The notes below the pieces were generated by a model. It was not told the origin of the DNA. It worked only from the letters and a program-made list of their open reading frames with translations, and did not search any database. Made by a program: the position numbers and the translations under genes. DNA of 64,000 nt. Source: an uncultured Candidatus Pelagibacter sp. (lineage in GTDB: Bacteria > Pseudomonadota > Alphaproteobacteria > Pelagibacterales > Pelagibacteraceae). Position 1 is the stretch's first letter. Each line of letters begins with the position of its first letter. The stretch is from NCBI GenBank assembly GCA_905616395.1, contig CAJQSQ010000002.1:124001-188000 (forward strand). The letters run 5' to 3'. Below, piece after piece: positions 1 through 14,285 of the stretch.

Positions 1-699
1 ATTGAAGATCATATTTCTTCAGTAAATTTAAAATCTACTCCATTCGAAGCTATTGGAGATAGTGGACAAAAATATACAGCTGATAGCATAATTATTTCAA
101 CGGGTGCTCAAGCAAGATGGCTAAATATAGAATCTGAACAAGCTTATAGAGGCTTTGGAGTTTCGGCATGTGCAACATGTGATGGTTTTTTCTTTAAAGA
201 AAAAGTTGTAGCAGTTGTTGGTGGTGGAAATGCAGCTGTAGAAGAAGCGATGTTTCTTACAAAATTTGCATCAAAGGTAAAATTAATTCACAGACGAGAT
301 ACTTTAAGAGCAGAAAAATTACTCCAAAAAAAATTAATGGCAAATAAGAAAATTGAAATTATTTGGGATAGTGCTGTTGAAGAAGTGATTGGAGACAATG
401 AACCTAAAAATGTAAAGGCTATTAAAGTTAAAAATTTAAAAACAAATGAAATTCAAGAAATAAAAGTTGATGGCTTATTTATTGCAATTGGTCACGATCC
501 AGCAACGGCTCTTTTTAAAGATCAATTAGATATGGATAAAGAAGGTTATTTATTAACTAAACCAGATTTAACAGAAACTAATATCCCTGGTGTTTATGCT
601 GCGGGTGACGTTAAAGATAAAACTTTTAGACAAGCTGTAACTGCTGCTGGGATGGGTTGTATGGCTGCACTTGAAGCAGAAAAATTCTTATCTCACTAG
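1..699 (+). CDS. trxB: thioredoxin reductase, 5'-truncated by window edge
   Basis: Frame +1 is open from base 1; CATCDG redox motif, VVGGGNAAVEEA nucleotide-binding motif, C-terminal GVYAAGDV. The listed ORF at 250 is an internal ATG. Confidence 0.93.
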   Translation: MEDHISSVNLKSTPFEAIGDSGQKYTADSIIISTGAQARWLNIESEQAYRGFGVSACATCDGFFFKEKVVAVVGGGNAAVEEAMFLTKFASKVKLIHRRDTLRAEKLLQKKLMANKKIEIIWDSAVEEVIGDNEPKNVKAIKVKNLKTNEIQEIKVDGLFIAIGHDPATALFKDQLDMDKEGYLLTKPDLTETNIPGVYAAGDVKDKTFRQAVTAAGMGCMAALEAEKFLSH

Positions 700-1352
700 T
701 TCTTAAAAGTTTCAACTATTTCATTAGACTCAAAAGTAGTTTTTTGAATATCATTTTGAATAACAATTATCATAGCTCTTGCAACTGTTTCTGAATGAAT
801 TGGTCTCATTTTCTTTAAAGGTCCTAAAAGCAAAGGTGATAATAGTTTAAATACAAAAATTCCTATTTTTTCGCCTACCCTCTTTTCTTTTCTATCTCCC
901 ATTAAAAAGGAAGGTCTCATTAACACTAATTTCGGAAAATTAAGATCTTTTAACTCTTCTTCAACTAATCCTTTAAATTTTACATAGTCTCCCGAACTTT
1001 TGGGGTTTGCATATAATGCAGAGACGAAAATAAATGAGTTAACCAAATTTGATTTTGCAATTTGAGCAATTTCTTTGGGAATATCTAGTTCAACTTTTCT
1101 GTAATCATCTTTATCAGGTGAGTTTTTCTTTGTTGTGCCAATACAAAAGAAGCAATCATCTCCTTTGATATCCTCTTTATGATTTTCTAATCTATTAAAA
1201 TTAGTTTTAATAACCTCTACTTTTGGATCACTAATTTCAGGATCTGTACGAACAAATAACTTTATTTTAGAATATTTATTATCCTTAATTAATTGATTAA
1301 GGAGGTGGCCTCCCACCAAACCAGATGACCCAAATAATAATGCTGTTTTCAT
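696..1352 (-). CDS. NAD(P)-binding oxidoreductase, HTATIP2/NmrA-like Rossmann protein
   Basis: N-terminal ALLFGSSGLVGGHLL Rossmann motif; short SDR-like architecture. Confidence 0.7.
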   Translation of the reverse strand: MKTALLFGSSGLVGGHLLNQLIKDNKYSKIKLFVRTDPEISDPKVEVIKTNFNRLENHKEDIKGDDCFFCIGTTKKNSPDKDDYRKVELDIPKEIAQIAKSNLVNSFIFVSALYANPKSSGDYVKFKGLVEEELKDLNFPKLVLMRPSFLMGDRKEKRVGEKIGIFVFKLLSPLLLGPLKKMRPIHSETVARAMIIVIQNDIQKTTFESNEIVETFKN

Positions 1353-1363
1353 TATAACCAGAA

Positions 1364-1813
1364 CTACTTTAAGGATCCTTCCAATATATATTTCAATATA
1401 CGAAAAGCTTGTTTTTGATCTGTGGCAACAGCAGCAGCAGAGCCATCCACCTCTTTAAGGGCATGTTGATGATCATCGTTATGAATAACAATCATAGATT
1501 TATTAAGTGCTGTAGCATAACCCGCATCAAAGGCTGCATTCCATTGCTTAAATTTTTCACCGAATTTAACAATAATTACATCACAATCTTGAATAAATTT
1601 CTTGGTTCGTATGGAATTAATATTGGCACCTTTTCTATCTTTCCAAAAATTTTTTTCTTCTGCTCCTAGAATTTCTATACCACAATTATCTGAAGCCTCA
1701 TGATCAGTTACAGGAGAAGTAAATTTAATATCTAATTTCTCTTTTTTACAAAGTTGAATAATTTCTTCTCGCCAATTACTGTGAATTTCACCTGCCAAAT
1801 ATACACTTAACAT
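1364..1813 (-). CDS. YtoQ family protein
   Basis: MLSVYLAGEIHSNWREEI... resembles YtoQ family (nucleoside 2-deoxyribosyltransferase-like fold). Confidence 0.7.
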   Translation of the reverse strand: MLSVYLAGEIHSNWREEIIQLCKKEKLDIKFTSPVTDHEASDNCGIEILGAEEKNFWKDRKGANINSIRTKKFIQDCDVIIVKFGEKFKQWNAAFDAGYATALNKSMIVIHNDDHQHALKEVDGSAAAVATDQKQAFRILKYILEGSLK

Positions 1814-1916
1814 TTATATCTCCTTATTACTTTTTTAGTTTAAATATCATTTATTAGTTCATTATAAAGTCTAATTTGCTTGTAACAAATTATTGCTAAT
1901 CAGTTATATCTAGATT

Positions 1917-4890
<2,974 letters not shown>

Positions 4891-4913
4891 TTATTCTAAT
4901 AGTTTTATAGATA

Positions 4914-7085
4914 ATGCAAAATACTTATCAAGATTTAATTACAGATATACAGAGTAAAAATCCTGAAATTCACCAGAAACTAGAAGGTGGAAAAAAATTT
5001 AAACTTGTTACAGATTTTAAGCCTGCTGGTGATCAGCCAGAAGCAATAAAACAATTAGTTAAGGGTGCAAATAAAGAAGAATTAAACCAAGTTTTGCTTG
5101 GTGTGACAGGTTCTGGAAAAACCTTTACAATGGCCCAAGTAATTGAAAAAACTAATAGACCAGCTCTTATACTTGCTCCTAACAAAACACTAGCCGCACA
5201 GCTTTATGGGGAGATGAAATCTTTTTTTCCAGAAAATGCTGTTGAGTATTTCGTATCTTATTATGATTACTACACACCTGAGGCCTATGTACCAAGGTCA
5301 GACACTTATATTGAAAAAGAAGCATCTATTAATGAACAAATTGATCGTATGCGTCATTCAGCTACTAGATCACTATTAGAGAGAGATGATGTAATTATTG
5401 TTGCAAGTGTTTCTTGCATCTATGGTCTGGGTTCTGTTGAAGCGTACAGCAAGATGACGTTAAGTTTAAAAAAAGATTACGAATACAGCAGAGAGCAACT
5501 AATAAAAACTTTAGTAAATTTACAATACAAAAGAAATGATCAGAGTTTTTATCGAGGAACTTTTAGAGCTCGAGGAGAATATCTTGAAATATTTCCTTCA
5601 CACTTTGAAGATAGAGCGTGGAGATTAAGTTTGTTTGGTGATAAATTAGAAAAAATAGAAGAATTTGATCCCTTAACAGGAGATCTAATACAAGATTTAG
5701 ATGTAATAAAAGTTTATGCTAATAGTCATTACATCACACCCAAACCAACTATTGAGCAAGCAATTATTAAAATTAAAAGAGAATTAGAAGTAACTTTAAA
5801 AAAATTCAAAGAACAAAATAAATTACTTGAGGCACAAAGATTAGAAGAAAGAGTTAAGTTTGATTTAGAAATGATTGAAGCAACAGGGTCTTGTGCTGGT
5901 ATTGAAAACTATTCTCGTTTTTTATCTGGAAGAAAACCAGGAGAACCACCTCCCACTCTATTTGAATACTTTCCTGACAACACTCTTATTTTTGTAGATG
6001 AATGCCACGTAACAGTTCCTCAATTAAATGGAATGTACAAAGGAGATAGATCAAGAAAAAGTAATCTTGCCGAATATGGTTTTAGGTTACCTTCTTGCAT
6101 GGACAATAGACCTCTTAAATTTGAAGAATGGGATGCAATGAGAACACAAACAGTATTCGTATCTGCAACACCAGGTCCTTGGGAATTAGAACAAGTTAAG
6201 GGTAAATTTGTTGAGCAAATAATAAGACCTACCGGTCTTATTGATCCACCAGTTGAAATAAAACCTGCTAAAAATCAAGTTGATGATTTGATGCATGAGT
6301 GCAAAAAAACAATAGATAAAAATTTTAGAGTTTTGGTTACTACGTTGACTAAGAAAATGGCTGAGGATTTAACAGAATATTTTCATGAAAATGGTATTAG
6401 GGTTAGATATTTACACTCAGATATTGATACACTAGAGAGAATTGAAATCATGAGAGATCTAAGACTTGGTGTTTTCGATGTCTTAGTGGGAATTAACCTT
6501 TTAAGAGAAGGGTTAGATATACCAGAGTGTGCATTAGTTGGAATTTTAGATGCTGATAAAGAAGGATTTTTAAGGTCTGAAACTTCGTTGGTTCAAACTA
6601 TTGGAAGAGCTGCAAGAAATTTAGAGGGAAGAGTTATTCTTTATGCGGATAAAGAAACTAAAAGTATAAAAAAAGCCATACAAGAAACCGATAGAAGAAG
6701 AGCAATTCAAGTTGCCTATAATAAAAAACATAATATTAATGCTGTATCTATTAAGAAAGAAATCAGTGATGTGTTACAGAACGTTTATGATAAGGATTAT
6801 TTAAAAGTAGGAACTGGAGACAATATTGGTGGAAATTTAAAGAAACACTTAAAGATGCTCAACAAAAGGATGAAAGATGCAGCCACAAACCTTGAATTCG
6901 AAGAGGCTGGTAAAATTAGAGATGAAATAAGAAATTTAGAAGCATCAGAGTTAGAAATTGTTTTAAACCCAAAAATAAAACACTATAACCAAGAAAATAG
7001 AACATATCCAAAAGGTAGATCAACAATGGGCTTACCTGGTACAAGAGCACAAAAAGGTAAGAAAAAATGGAAGCAAACAAAATAA
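4914..7085 (+). CDS. uvrB: excinuclease ABC subunit B
   Basis: [24 protein letters not shown], helicase motifs, C-terminal UVR motif. Confidence 0.98.
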   Translation: MQNTYQDLITDIQSKNPEIHQKLEGGKKFKLVTDFKPAGDQPEAIKQLVKGANKEELNQVLLGVTGSGKTFTMAQVIEKTNRPALILAPNKTLAAQLYGEMKSFFPENAVEYFVSYYDYYTPEAYVPRSDTYIEKEASINEQIDRMRHSATRSLLERDDVIIVASVSCIYGLGSVEAYSKMTLSLKKDYEYSREQLIKTLVNLQYKRNDQSFYRGTFRARGEYLEIFPSHFEDRAWRLSLFGDKLEKIEEFDPLTGDLIQDLDVIKVYANSHYITPKPTIEQAIIKIKRELEVTLKKFKEQNKLLEAQRLEERVKFDLEMIEATGSCAGIENYSRFLSGRKPGEPPPTLFEYFPDNTLIFVDECHVTVPQLNGMYKGDRSRKSNLAEYGFRLPSCMDNRPLKFEEWDAMRTQTVFVSATPGPWELEQVKGKFVEQIIRPTGLIDPPVEIKPAKNQVDDLMHECKKTIDKNFRVLVTTLTKKMAEDLTEYFHENGIRVRYLHSDIDTLERIEIMRDLRLGVFDVLVGINLLREGLDIPECALVGILDADKEGFLRSETSLVQTIGRAARNLEGRVILYADKETKSIKKAIQETDRRRAIQVAYNKKHNINAVSIKKEISDVLQNVYDKDYLKVGTGDNIGGNLKKHLKMLNKRMKDAATNLEFEEAGKIRDEIRNLEASELEIVLNPKIKHYNQENRTYPKGRSTMGLPGTRAQKGKKKWKQTK

Positions 7086-7819
7086 TTATTACTGGGGCAG
7101 CAACTAGAATAGGTGCTGCTATTGCAAAAAAACTTTCAGGTCCTGGAGTTGAAATGATTATTCATTACAATAGATCTAAATCTGAAGCTGAAAAATTACA
7201 AAAAGAATTATTAAAAAATAAAACAAAAGTTTATTTAGTAAAAGGTGATCTTGCAAAAGAACAGGATTTAAAAAAAATCATAAATTTCTCAAAATCAAAA
7301 TTAAAATATTTTGATTGCTTAATTAATAACGCTTCACTATTTGAAAATGATAGTCTTAAAAATTTCTCTTCTAAAAGTTGGAACCAGCACTTAAATGTAA
7401 ATTTAAAAGCACCAGCATATCTTACAAAAGAATTTTCAAAAAACGTAAGAGGTAAAAATAATAATATTATTAATATAATTGATCAAAGAGTTTTCAAATT
7501 AACTCCTTTTTTCTTTTCATATACTTTAAGCAAAACTGGACTTTATACGCTTACGAAAACTAGTGCCATGGCATTGGCTCCAAATGTAAGAGTTAATGGA
7601 ATTGCACCTGGGCCTACTATTAAAAATAAAAGACAAACTGAGGCACATTTTAAAAAACAGTATTTAGCAACACCTTTAAAGCAACAAGTGAATGTAAAAG
7701 AAATATGCTCTGCTGTTGACTTTTTTATCAAAAACAGTTCAATTACAGGACAAGTGATTGCTATAGATGGTGGGCAGTGTTTAAACTGGCAAACACCAGA
7801 TGTAATTGGAAAAGAATGA
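7067..7819 (+). CDS. SDR family oxidoreductase, pteridine reductase/FolM-like
   Basis: TGAATRIG (Arg in TGxxxRxG motif as in PTR1/FolM), [13 protein letters not shown] catalytic YxxxK; overlaps folB start by ATGA. Confidence 0.75.
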   Translation: MEANKIIITGAATRIGAAIAKKLSGPGVEMIIHYNRSKSEAEKLQKELLKNKTKVYLVKGDLAKEQDLKKIINFSKSKLKYFDCLINNASLFENDSLKNFSSKSWNQHLNVNLKAPAYLTKEFSKNVRGKNNNIINIIDQRVFKLTPFFFSYTLSKTGLYTLTKTSAMALAPNVRVNGIAPGPTIKNKRQTEAHFKKQYLATPLKQQVNVKEICSAVDFFIKNSSITGQVIAIDGGQCLNWQTPDVIGKE

Positions 7820-8241
7820 AAAAAAATAATTTGAATATCATAAAAATTGATAAGAACAAAAGTTTGTTTAATTACGAAAAAAAAATTCTTATTAAAGAGT
7901 TAACTCTAGATTTAAAGCTTGGTTATTTTGATTTTGAAAAAGAAAAAACTCAAAAAGTAAAATTCAATTTAGAAATTGATTATGAGGATAGAAAACCAAC
8001 AAATGACAAGGACATAAAGTCTATCGTTAATTATGGTCAGGTCGTAAAACTAATTACAAAGCTTGCAAAAAAGAAACACTATAATTTTTTAGAAACTCTT
8101 GCAGAGGATGTTTTTGATGTACTATTTAAGGATAAACGAATTGGAAAAATTATGCTTCAAATTGAAAAATTAGAAATCATAAAAGAATGTGCCTCTGTTG
8201 GTATCCAAATTACCAAAAAAAGAAGTCATGAAAAGCTCTGA
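7816..8241 (+). CDS. folB: dihydroneopterin aldolase family
   Basis: [26 protein letters not shown]...SIVNYGQV...FLETLAEDV; start placed at ATG 7816 (ATGA overlap) rather than the longer ORF at 7777. Confidence 0.8.
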   Translation: MKKNNLNIIKIDKNKSLFNYEKKILIKELTLDLKLGYFDFEKEKTQKVKFNLEIDYEDRKPTNDKDIKSIVNYGQVVKLITKLAKKKHYNFLETLAEDVFDVLFKDKRIGKIMLQIEKLEIIKECASVGIQITKKRSHEKL

Positions 8242-10063
8242 ATTAGGCAAAGACGTAATTAGAAAAGAACTTCCATTAATTCCTAAAAGCCCTGGAGTTT
8301 ATCGTATGCTTGATCATAAAGATGTGATTTTATACGTAGGTAAAGCAAAAAATCTTCCTAATAGACTAAAGAGCTATGTAGCTGAAAAAAACCATATTAT
8401 TAGAACAGCAAGGATGCTGTCTCAAACTTTTAAATTAGAGATAACGACTACTGCCAATGAAAGTGAGGCCCTTCTTTTAGAGGCTAATTTAATAAAAAAA
8501 CATAAACCTAAGTTCAATATATTACTTAAAGACGATAAGTCTTTTCCTTTTGTTTTTATTGGTAATAAAGATCAGTGGCCACAAGTTACAAAACATAGAG
8601 GGAAAAAAGATAAAGAAGGTTTTTATTTTGGACCATTTGCATCTGCTGGAACAGCAAATTGGACAATAAAAATGTTGCAAAAAATATTCCAAATAAGAGT
8701 TTGTGATGACACAACCTTTAAGAACAGAAAAAGGCCCTGTATACTTTATCAAATTAAAAGATGTTCAGGACCGTGCGTTGATTATATTGATAAAGAAGAT
8801 TATAAAAAATCAATTGATCATGCAATTCAATTTGTCTCAGGAAAGTCAAGAGATATTCAAAAAAACCTATCTGAACAAATGGAAGAGGCTAGTGAAAAAC
8901 TTGATTTCGAAAGAGCCACCATTTTTAGAGATAGAATCAAATCATTAAATATCATTCAATCATCACAAAGAATTAATGAGGCAAATCTTGTAGATGCTGA
9001 TGTGATTGCTGCCTATAAAGAATCTGGTAAAACTTGTATTCAGGTATTTTTTTATAGATCCAAACAAAATTGGGGTAACCAAGCTTATTTTCCAAAGCAC
9101 GACCCCGATCAAGAGGTTAATGAAATAATGTCTTCTTTTTTAATGCAGTTTTATGAAAATAAAAATGTTCCAAAATTAATAATTATTAATTCAGATATTA
9201 AAGATAAAAAATTAATTGAAGAAACTTTAAGTAAAAAAGAAAATAATACTATTTCTATTAATGTAGCTAAAAAAGGAACAAAGGCTAAGGTTATTGCAAT
9301 GGCAGAAAAAAATGCCAAGGAATCTTTAAATAGAAAAATTTATGAAACGAATAATAATAAAAATTTATTTGAAGGTGTGTCTAAAAAATTTGATCTTAAG
9401 AGTGGTATAAATTTAGTTGAGGTTTACGATAATAGTCATATTTCTGGAACAAATAGTATTGGAGCAATGATAACTTTTGGGAACGAAGGGTTTATTAAAA
9501 AGAGATATAGAAAATTTGATATTAAGACAAAAGGTGCAGAACAAGACGATTTTGCAATGTTAAAGGAGGTTTTGACACGTAGATTTAAAAGAGCAATGCT
9601 TGAAAAAGGAAATTATTTAACTTTACCAGACTTAATACTAATAGATGGTGGAAAAGGTCAATATTCATCTGCAAAAGAGGTATTAGATGAGTTTGGCTTA
9701 CATGATCTTCCTATGATTGCTATTGCAAAGGGTAAAATGAGAAATAGTGGTGATGAAACCTTTTTTTATAAAGGTAATTCTTTTAAGTTTGAAAAAAATG
9801 ACCCTACTCTATTTTTTATGCAACGACTTCGTGATGAAGCACATAGGTTTGCAATCACCACTCATAGAGCTAAAAGAGCTAAAGGCATTACAAAATCATT
9901 GTTGGATCAGATAGGTGGTGTTGGATCCATCAGAAAAAGAGCACTATTAAATCATTTTGGTTCAGCTAGAGCGGTTGAATCAGCTAGTTTTGATGAAATT
10001 AAAACAGTTGAAGGTGTTGAGGAAAAAATTGCAAAAAAGATATATAACTTTTTTCACGAATAA
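8228..10063 (+). CDS. uvrC: excinuclease ABC subunit C
   Basis: [29 protein letters not shown] domain, UVR motif, C-terminal HhH; ATG 8228 preferred over 8189. Confidence 0.96.
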   Translation: MKSSELGKDVIRKELPLIPKSPGVYRMLDHKDVILYVGKAKNLPNRLKSYVAEKNHIIRTARMLSQTFKLEITTTANESEALLLEANLIKKHKPKFNILLKDDKSFPFVFIGNKDQWPQVTKHRGKKDKEGFYFGPFASAGTANWTIKMLQKIFQIRVCDDTTFKNRKRPCILYQIKRCSGPCVDYIDKEDYKKSIDHAIQFVSGKSRDIQKNLSEQMEEASEKLDFERATIFRDRIKSLNIIQSSQRINEANLVDADVIAAYKESGKTCIQVFFYRSKQNWGNQAYFPKHDPDQEVNEIMSSFLMQFYENKNVPKLIIINSDIKDKKLIEETLSKKENNTISINVAKKGTKAKVIAMAEKNAKESLNRKIYETNNNKNLFEGVSKKFDLKSGINLVEVYDNSHISGTNSIGAMITFGNEGFIKKRYRKFDIKTKGAEQDDFAMLKEVLTRRFKRAMLEKGNYLTLPDLILIDGGKGQYSSAKEVLDEFGLHDLPMIAIAKGKMRNSGDETFFYKGNSFKFEKNDPTLFFMQRLRDEAHRFAITTHRAKRAKGITKSLLDQIGGVGSIRKRALLNHFGSARAVESASFDEIKTVEGVEEKIAKKIYNFFHE

Positions 10064-10065
10064 TT

Positions 10066-10650
10066 ATGCTTAAAAAAATTCCAAATATCTTAACAATTGG
10101 CAGAATAATAATTGTACCTTTTTTTGTTCTGGCATTTTATTTGCCAGGTTTTTACGGTGATTTAACTGCATGCGTATTATTTGTAATTGCTTCATTTACC
10201 GATTTTTTGGATGGAATGTTGGCAAGAATGATGGGTCAAGAGTCTAAGTTAGGTGAATTACTTGACCCTATAGCAGATAAAATTATTGTTGCTACTGCAC
10301 TTATATTATTGGTTATGAGTGGAACAATTAAACATTACGAGGTTATTGCTGCAATTATAATACTTACAAGAGAAATTCTAATTTCAGGTTTAAGAGAGTT
10401 TCTAGCTAGAGGGCAAATTAAATTACCAGTAACTAATTTAGCAAAATTAAAAACTTTTTTACAGATGGTTGCCATAGCTCTTTTACTGACAGGTGAAACA
10501 GGTAATAAAATTTTAAATTTTCAAGATTATAATGCTCAAACTATTGGCATAATCCTGCTTTGGCTTTCAGCATTTTTAACTTTATATACTGGTTATGAAT
10601 ATTTAAGAAAAGGCATTGACCATGCAATGTCAGAGGATAATAAAAAGTAA
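10066..10650 (+). CDS. pgsA: CDP-diacylglycerol--glycerol-3-phosphate 3-phosphatidyltransferase
   Basis: NILTIGRII; CDP-alcohol phosphotransferase motif DFLDGMLARMMGQESKLGELLDPIADK. Confidence 0.95.
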   Translation: MLKKIPNILTIGRIIIVPFFVLAFYLPGFYGDLTACVLFVIASFTDFLDGMLARMMGQESKLGELLDPIADKIIVATALILLVMSGTIKHYEVIAAIIILTREILISGLREFLARGQIKLPVTNLAKLKTFLQMVAIALLLTGETGNKILNFQDYNAQTIGIILLWLSAFLTLYTGYEYLRKGIDHAMSEDNKK

Positions 10651-10655
10651 ATAAT

Positions 10656-11528
10656 CTATTTTTTTCTAACTAAAGCTTGATAGCTTTCATTTAAATCAAT
10701 TATAGTTTCACAAACTTTAAATTGATTATCAGCAATACATGATACTGGTGTTACTTCTGCAGCTGACCCAGTTAAAAAACAACCAACAAAATCTTTTAAC
10801 TCTTCTGGTTTAATTTTTCTCTCATTAATTTTAATTCCTTTAGATTTAGCAATCTCAATAACTGTTCTTCTTGTTATTCCATTTAAAAAACAATCTGGAA
10901 TTGGAGTGTGTATTTCTCCATTCTTATCTTTAAAAAAAATATTAGCACCAGTTGCTTCTGCAACATTTCCCTCATAATCCAGCATTAAAGAATCTGCATA
11001 ACCTTGTTGTTCTGCTTCATGTTTTGATAAGGTGTTGATCATATATAAGCCTGATGCTTTTGTGTCCCACGGTATTGTATTTGGTGCTGGCTTTCTCCAG
11101 TTTGAAATATTTAATTTAATCCCATTAACTTTTAATTTTGGATCAAAATAAGAACCCCAATCCCAGGTAGCTACAGCAACATGAATTTTTGTTTGTTGTG
11201 CAGAGATTGCCATCATTTCACTACCTCTCCAGGCCATTGGTCTTACATAACCATCTTTTATATTTTGAACTGAAATAATTTTATTACATGCATCATTTAT
11301 TTCTGTTTCTGAATATGGCATTGTAATTCCCATTCTTTTTGCTGAATAAAAGAGTCTTGTAGTGTGTTCTTCTAATTTGAATATTGATCCATCGTAGACT
11401 CTTTCTCCTTCAAACACACAGCTAGCATAATGTAATCCATGATTTAAAATATGTATCTTTGCATCAGCCCAATCAACGAGCTCGTTATTATACCAGATTT
11501 TACCAGATCTTTTATCGTAGGGTATCAT
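10656..11528 (-). CDS. ilvE: branched-chain amino acid aminotransferase
   Basis: Class IV aminotransferase: HGLHYASCVFEGERVY, EATGANIFF, FLNGITRRTVIEIA. Confidence 0.92.
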   Translation of the reverse strand: MIPYDKRSGKIWYNNELVDWADAKIHILNHGLHYASCVFEGERVYDGSIFKLEEHTTRLFYSAKRMGITMPYSETEINDACNKIISVQNIKDGYVRPMAWRGSEMMAISAQQTKIHVAVATWDWGSYFDPKLKVNGIKLNISNWRKPAPNTIPWDTKASGLYMINTLSKHEAEQQGYADSLMLDYEGNVAEATGANIFFKDKNGEIHTPIPDCFLNGITRRTVIEIAKSKGIKINERKIKPEELKDFVGCFLTGSAAEVTPVSCIADNQFKVCETIIDLNESYQALVRKK

Positions 11529-11599
11529 GTGTGAAATAATTTAATTTTTTTACTAAAATTATCTTTGTATCTATAATATGTCAATATAACTTACTCACA

Positions 11600-12037
11600 A
11601 TGAAAGAACTTTTATATTTAAAGGATACTCAGTTAAAACAGTTGATTGAAAAGTTATTTACAAGTTACCGTGAATCTTTTTCAGATGCCAAGAAAACACT
11701 AGATAAATATTCTATAGGTATAGCTCATCACAAAGTTTTACATCTATTATCAATGTATGAGGGGATTACAATTTCCGATCTATTAAAAAAGTTAAAAGTT
11801 ACTAAGCAGAGTTTGAATAGAGTTTTAAAAGATTTAATTAAACTTGATGTTGTTTTTTTTGAAAAAGATCAACAAGACACAAGAGTAAAACACATTTTTT
11901 TAAATGAAAAAGGAGAAAAAATTTTTGACGAAATATTTTCGACACAAAAAAAAAGAATTTATAATGCACTTTTAAATTCAAGTTCAGATCAAGTCCTAAA
12001 CTTTGACAATGTTTTAAAGAAAATAATTAATGAATGA
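11600..12037 (+). CDS. MarR family transcriptional regulator (PetP-like position)
   Basis: wHTH: ISDLLKKLKVTKQSLNRVLKDLIKLDVV; immediately upstream of OmpR-type regulator. Confidence 0.82.
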   Translation: MKELLYLKDTQLKQLIEKLFTSYRESFSDAKKTLDKYSIGIAHHKVLHLLSMYEGITISDLLKKLKVTKQSLNRVLKDLIKLDVVFFEKDQQDTRVKHIFLNEKGEKIFDEIFSTQKKRIYNALLNSSSDQVLNFDNVLKKIINE

Positions 12038-12707
12038 TTTTGTAGCCCATATTTTAGTTGTAGATGATGATGAGGGAATTAGATCTCTAATTAAACAATA
12101 TTTAAATGAAAATGACTTTTTGGTTACTACATCAGATAGCGCAGAGAATGCTGAAGAAAAAATTTCAATAATTAAATTTGATTTAATTGTCTTAGATGTA
12201 ATGATGGCAGGCAAAAGTGGCCTTGATTTTATCAAGCAAAATAAATCTAAGATTGATACGCCTATAATTTTATTAACAGCTAAAGGAGAGGCTGAAAATA
12301 GAGTTGAAGGCTTAGAGATAGGTGCCGATGATTATTTGCCAAAACCTTTTGAACCAAAAGAACTTACTTTAAGAATAAAAAATATTTTAAATAAAACAAA
12401 AAGAAATGATGAAAAAAGAATTATAACCTTTGATAATATTAAAATTGATCTTAACAAACTTTTAATCATTAAAGATAATACTGAATATAAAATAAATAGT
12501 ACTGAAAAAATTATATTAGAAAAGATGATTAACAATCCTGGCAAAACTTTTTCAAGAGAGGATATTGGCAAACTAACTGATCTTGATAAAGAAAGATCAA
12601 TAGATGTAATAATTACAAGACTTAGAAAAAAAATAGAAATAGACCCAAAAAATCCAAAATACTTACAAACTTTAAGAGGTGCTGGTTATGTTTTATGGAT
12701 TGAATAA
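12030..12707 (+). CDS. OmpR-family response regulator (PetR-like)
   Basis: ILVVDDDEGIRSL, LIVLDVMM phospho-Asp, winged helix LRGAGYVL. Confidence 0.93.
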   Translation: MNDFVAHILVVDDDEGIRSLIKQYLNENDFLVTTSDSAENAEEKISIIKFDLIVLDVMMAGKSGLDFIKQNKSKIDTPIILLTAKGEAENRVEGLEIGADDYLPKPFEPKELTLRIKNILNKTKRNDEKRIITFDNIKIDLNKLLIIKDNTEYKINSTEKIILEKMINNPGKTFSREDIGKLTDLDKERSIDVIITRLRKKIEIDPKNPKYLQTLRGAGYVLWIE

Positions 12708-14007
12708 TTTTATAAAAAATTTACTACCAAAAAGATTATTTTATAGAGCTTTATTAATTGTAGCAGTGCCAATAATTGTTCTTCAGGTAGTCATAACAAT
12801 TGTTTTTTTTGATAGTCTTTGGATTAAAACAAATAAAGGTATGACAAGAGCATTGATCGGTGAGATGAAAACATTCATAGCAGCTTATGATAATGGAAAA
12901 TATAATAATAATGACCTCTCAGGCTTATTCTCAATTTATTTAGATCTTAATGTTGAGTTTAAAAAAAACGATTCATTTAAAAAACCTCAAAAAGAAAGGT
13001 GGTTTAGTCCAATAGATAGAACGCTGAGAAGAGAGCTAAAATCTAATATGGGCTCTAAAAATTACTGGTTCGATACAACAAGTTACAAAGAACTTATTCA
13101 TATAAATATTAAACATAACGACGGTTACTTCGAATTTTTTATCCCAAAAGATAGAGTTGCAAGCTCATCTGCTAGAATATTTGCGTTATGGATCACCCTA
13201 CCTGCCCTACTAATGATAACTATAGCCATACTATTTCTGAAAAATCAAACAAGGCCAATTATAAACCTAGCTAAAGCTGCAGAAAGATTTGGTAGAGGAG
13301 AAAATATTGATGAGTACAGACCATCTGGTGCCTTAGAGATCAGACAAGCAGGTTTGGAATTTGATAAAATGAGAAAAAGAATAATGAGACACCTAAATCA
13401 AAGGTCTGAAATGTTATCTGGTATAAGTCACGATTTAAGAACACCCTTAACAAGACTAAAACTTCAGCTTTCTTTTATGAAAGATAAAGATCTATCCAAA
13501 AAAATGTCTTTAGATATAGATGAAATGGAAAAAATGCTTAATGAATATCTGCAATTTACAAGTTCATCTTATTTAGAAAAAGATGAAACTTTTGATATTT
13601 CTGAATTAATCGAAATCACAATAGATAAATATAATAATGATAAAATAACTAAAGAAATAATTCCAAGAGTTTATATGAATGGAAGAAAGAGTTTAATACA
13701 GAGATCTTTAAATAATTTAATTGATAATTCAATTAAATATGCTGAAAATATAAATTTTCATCTATCAAAAAAAGAAAGTAACATAATAATTACTATTGAT
13801 GATGATGGGGTTGGTATTCCTAAAGAAGAGTTGGAGAATGTTTTCAAACCATTTTATAAAGTAGATAAAAGTAGAGGAAATTCTAAATCTAGTGTTGGTC
13901 TTGGATTATCAATTACATCTGACATAATCAAATCCCATGGAGGGAATATTTTATTAGAAAAATCTCCTTTAAACGGTCTTAGAGTTAAGATTTTTTTACC
14001 TTTATAG
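12679..14007 (+). CDS. EnvZ-like sensor histidine kinase
   Basis: HAMP, GISHDLRTPLTRLK H-box, NLIDNSIKYA N-box, DDDGVGIP, GLGLSI; likely start ATG 12691. Confidence 0.93.
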   Translation: MLVMFYGLNNFIKNLLPKRLFYRALLIVAVPIIVLQVVITIVFFDSLWIKTNKGMTRALIGEMKTFIAAYDNGKYNNNDLSGLFSIYLDLNVEFKKNDSFKKPQKERWFSPIDRTLRRELKSNMGSKNYWFDTTSYKELIHINIKHNDGYFEFFIPKDRVASSSARIFALWITLPALLMITIAILFLKNQTRPIINLAKAAERFGRGENIDEYRPSGALEIRQAGLEFDKMRKRIMRHLNQRSEMLSGISHDLRTPLTRLKLQLSFMKDKDLSKKMSLDIDEMEKMLNEYLQFTSSSYLEKDETFDISELIEITIDKYNNDKITKEIIPRVYMNGRKSLIQRSLNNLIDNSIKYAENINFHLSKKESNIIITIDDDGVGIPKEELENVFKPFYKVDKSRGNSKSSVGLGLSITSDIIKSHGGNILLEKSPLNGLRVKIFLPL

Positions 14008-14239
14008 ATTTTTTTTTTGGACTTTTTTTTTCTAATTTATCGATTTTTTTTTCTAAATTTTCGACTCTTTTAATTAATATATCTGTTTCTTCTTTGCTAG
14101 TTAATTTCATTTTAAAAATGATTTCATCTCTTTTAGATCTTAAAACATTTATGATTTCAGAGCTTAAATCTTTATAAGAAATTAGCCCTTGTTCAAATAG
14201 CTTTGATAATTTATCAATTACAAATTTTGATTTTGTCAT
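13985..14239 (-). CDS. ubiK: UbiK/BMFP-domain accessory factor
   Basis: Short coiled-coil protein with Lys-rich C-terminus; BMFP-like; adjacent to lgt. Confidence 0.68.
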   Translation of the reverse strand: MTKSKFVIDKLSKLFEQGLISYKDLSSEIINVLRSKRDEIIFKMKLTSKEETDILIKRVENLEKKIDKLEKKSPKKKSIKVKKS

Positions 14240-14285
14240 ATATTCATTTATAAAATTAATATACTTTATACGTAGTTTTTTAAAA

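Noticed and set aside
1425-1445. CAGCAGCAG-type trinucleotide run
   Set aside because: Short and encodes the Ala-rich SAAAVA segment of the YtoQ-like protein; not a meaningful repeat array.
1409-1669. 86-aa ORF antisense to ytoQ-like gene
   Set aside because: Overlaps a well-supported CDS and has no recognisable motif.
14020-14060. Poly-T rich tract as a possible terminator
   Set aside because: It is the Lys-rich C-terminal coding sequence of the ubiK-like gene on the minus strand.
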